Shown here: one piece after another, positions 51,114 to 51,349 of the stretch | How positions within the stretch are numbered: position 1 is the first letter of the stretch | Layout: each line of letters begins with the position of its first letter | Origin: Caecitellus pseudoparvulus | Lineage: Eukaryota; Bigyra: Bicosoecida | Direction of reading: 5' to 3' | Length of the DNA: 51,349 bases | Assembly (NCBI GenBank): GCA_965644315.1 | Contig: CBFFRQ010000007.1 | Coordinates: 1-51,349, forward strand | Made by a program: the position numbers and the translations under genes | The notes under the pieces: generated by a model | Database searches by the model: none | What the model was told of the DNA's origin: nothing | Seen by the model: only the letters and a program-made list of their open reading frames with translations

Positions 51114-51349
51114 TCACCGCTTGCCAGAGCCCGATTCCGAGTCAGAGCCTTCGGCCATGAATGCAAAGGCGTCAATTGCGTGACGCCGGCCTTCCGTCTG
51201 AGGCTCTTCGTCACTTTCACTCGCTGTCACCATGAAACGGCTCATGGAAACGTGTGTTGCTGCAGGGCGCCAGCCGTCTGCACCTGCGCCTGCTGCAGCA
51301 GGAGCCTCCTCATCCGAGGATGCCGTGTCGTCTGACGAGGACGACACCA
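51114..51349 (-). CDS. Acidic Ser-rich protein, C-terminal end only
   Basis: The minus-strand frame is open to the right edge and stops at 51114, so only the last 78 or so residues are visible. It begins with a Ser/Asp cluster (VSSSSDDTASSDEE), then Ala/Gly-rich sequence, MSRFMVTASESDEEP and a GSDSESGSGKR ending. The acidic serine clusters look like casein-kinase-2 targets. Because the only start inside the window is a GTG at 51347, the real start is outside. No family can be assigned. Confidence 0.5.
   Translation of the reverse strand, partial: VSSSSDDTASSDEEAPAAAGAGADGWRPAATHVSMSRFMVTASESDEEPQTEGRRHAIDAFAFMAEGSDSESGSGKR

Noticed and set aside
51114-51349. eIF3C N-terminus at the right edge
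   Set aside because: A SRF...SES pattern suggested it, but the frame stops at 51114 without any eIF3C core sequence and no ATG start is in the window.
1-51349. Bacterial or viral origin of the window
   Set aside because: Many GT-AG introns and eukaryote-specific genes (PAN2, CLN3, SFT2, NPRL2, RPA2, PPIH) rule it out.

Overview
This is nuclear DNA of a GC-rich, flagellated, single-celled eukaryote. It is not bacterial: at least 25 short GT-AG introns (62-135 nt, most under 90) can be placed because they rejoin reading frames into recognisable proteins, and the favoured 5' splice site reads GTGCGT. A central-pair axoneme protein (CFAP119/C1a-32 type) points to a motile flagellum. A secreted EGF-like protein, whose cysteine framework I recall from oomycetes, diatoms and brown algae, suggests a stramenopile. 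That lineage call is an inference and I cannot name a species.

Left part (1 to about 15.8 kb) is accessory and repeat-rich. It starts inside a non-LTR retrotransposon (reverse transcriptase to 2890, then a 3' region with three hairpins). Next comes a P-loop ATPase resembling retrotransposon-hot-spot (RHS) / Crinkler-type ATPases on the minus strand (3610-5415), whose C-terminal end runs into a telomere-like motif (3741-3755). A roughly 5-kb PIF/Harbinger-like DNA transposon (about 5405-10401) follows, with a DDE transposase and a convergent 715-aa partner protein. A minus-strand ORF (10390-11229) ends exactly at the other side of that element and may be the severed front half of the RHS-like gene. 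About 2 kb with no convincing gene comes next, then two tandem paralogous ankyrin-repeat genes with an unusual 38-residue repeat.

Right part (about 15.9-51.3 kb) is compact and housekeeping-like, with intergenic gaps from 22 to 811 bp: the secreted EGF-like protein, RPA2, a BIG/Sec7 Arf-GEF, a protein with two cyclic-nucleotide-binding-like folds, a 1472-aa membrane-anchored protein with repeated SKICH-like domains and a WH2 actin-binding motif, PAN2 deadenylase, CLN3, SFT2, an ATG1/ULK-type kinase, CFAP119, NPRL2, an LRR protein, an unrecognised coiled-coil protein, cyclophilin PPIH and a partial acidic gene at the right edge.

Most host genes have one to four introns near the 5' end and one long 3' exon. 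Several neighbours belong to membrane traffic and TORC1/lysosome biology (Arf-GEF, CLN3, SFT2, ULK/ATG1, NPRL2), but nothing in the sequence proves they are co-regulated. The most notable candidates for something new are the RHS-like gene hit by two different transposons, the Harbinger partner protein, the SKICH-WH2 membrane protein and the 38-residue ankyrin family.
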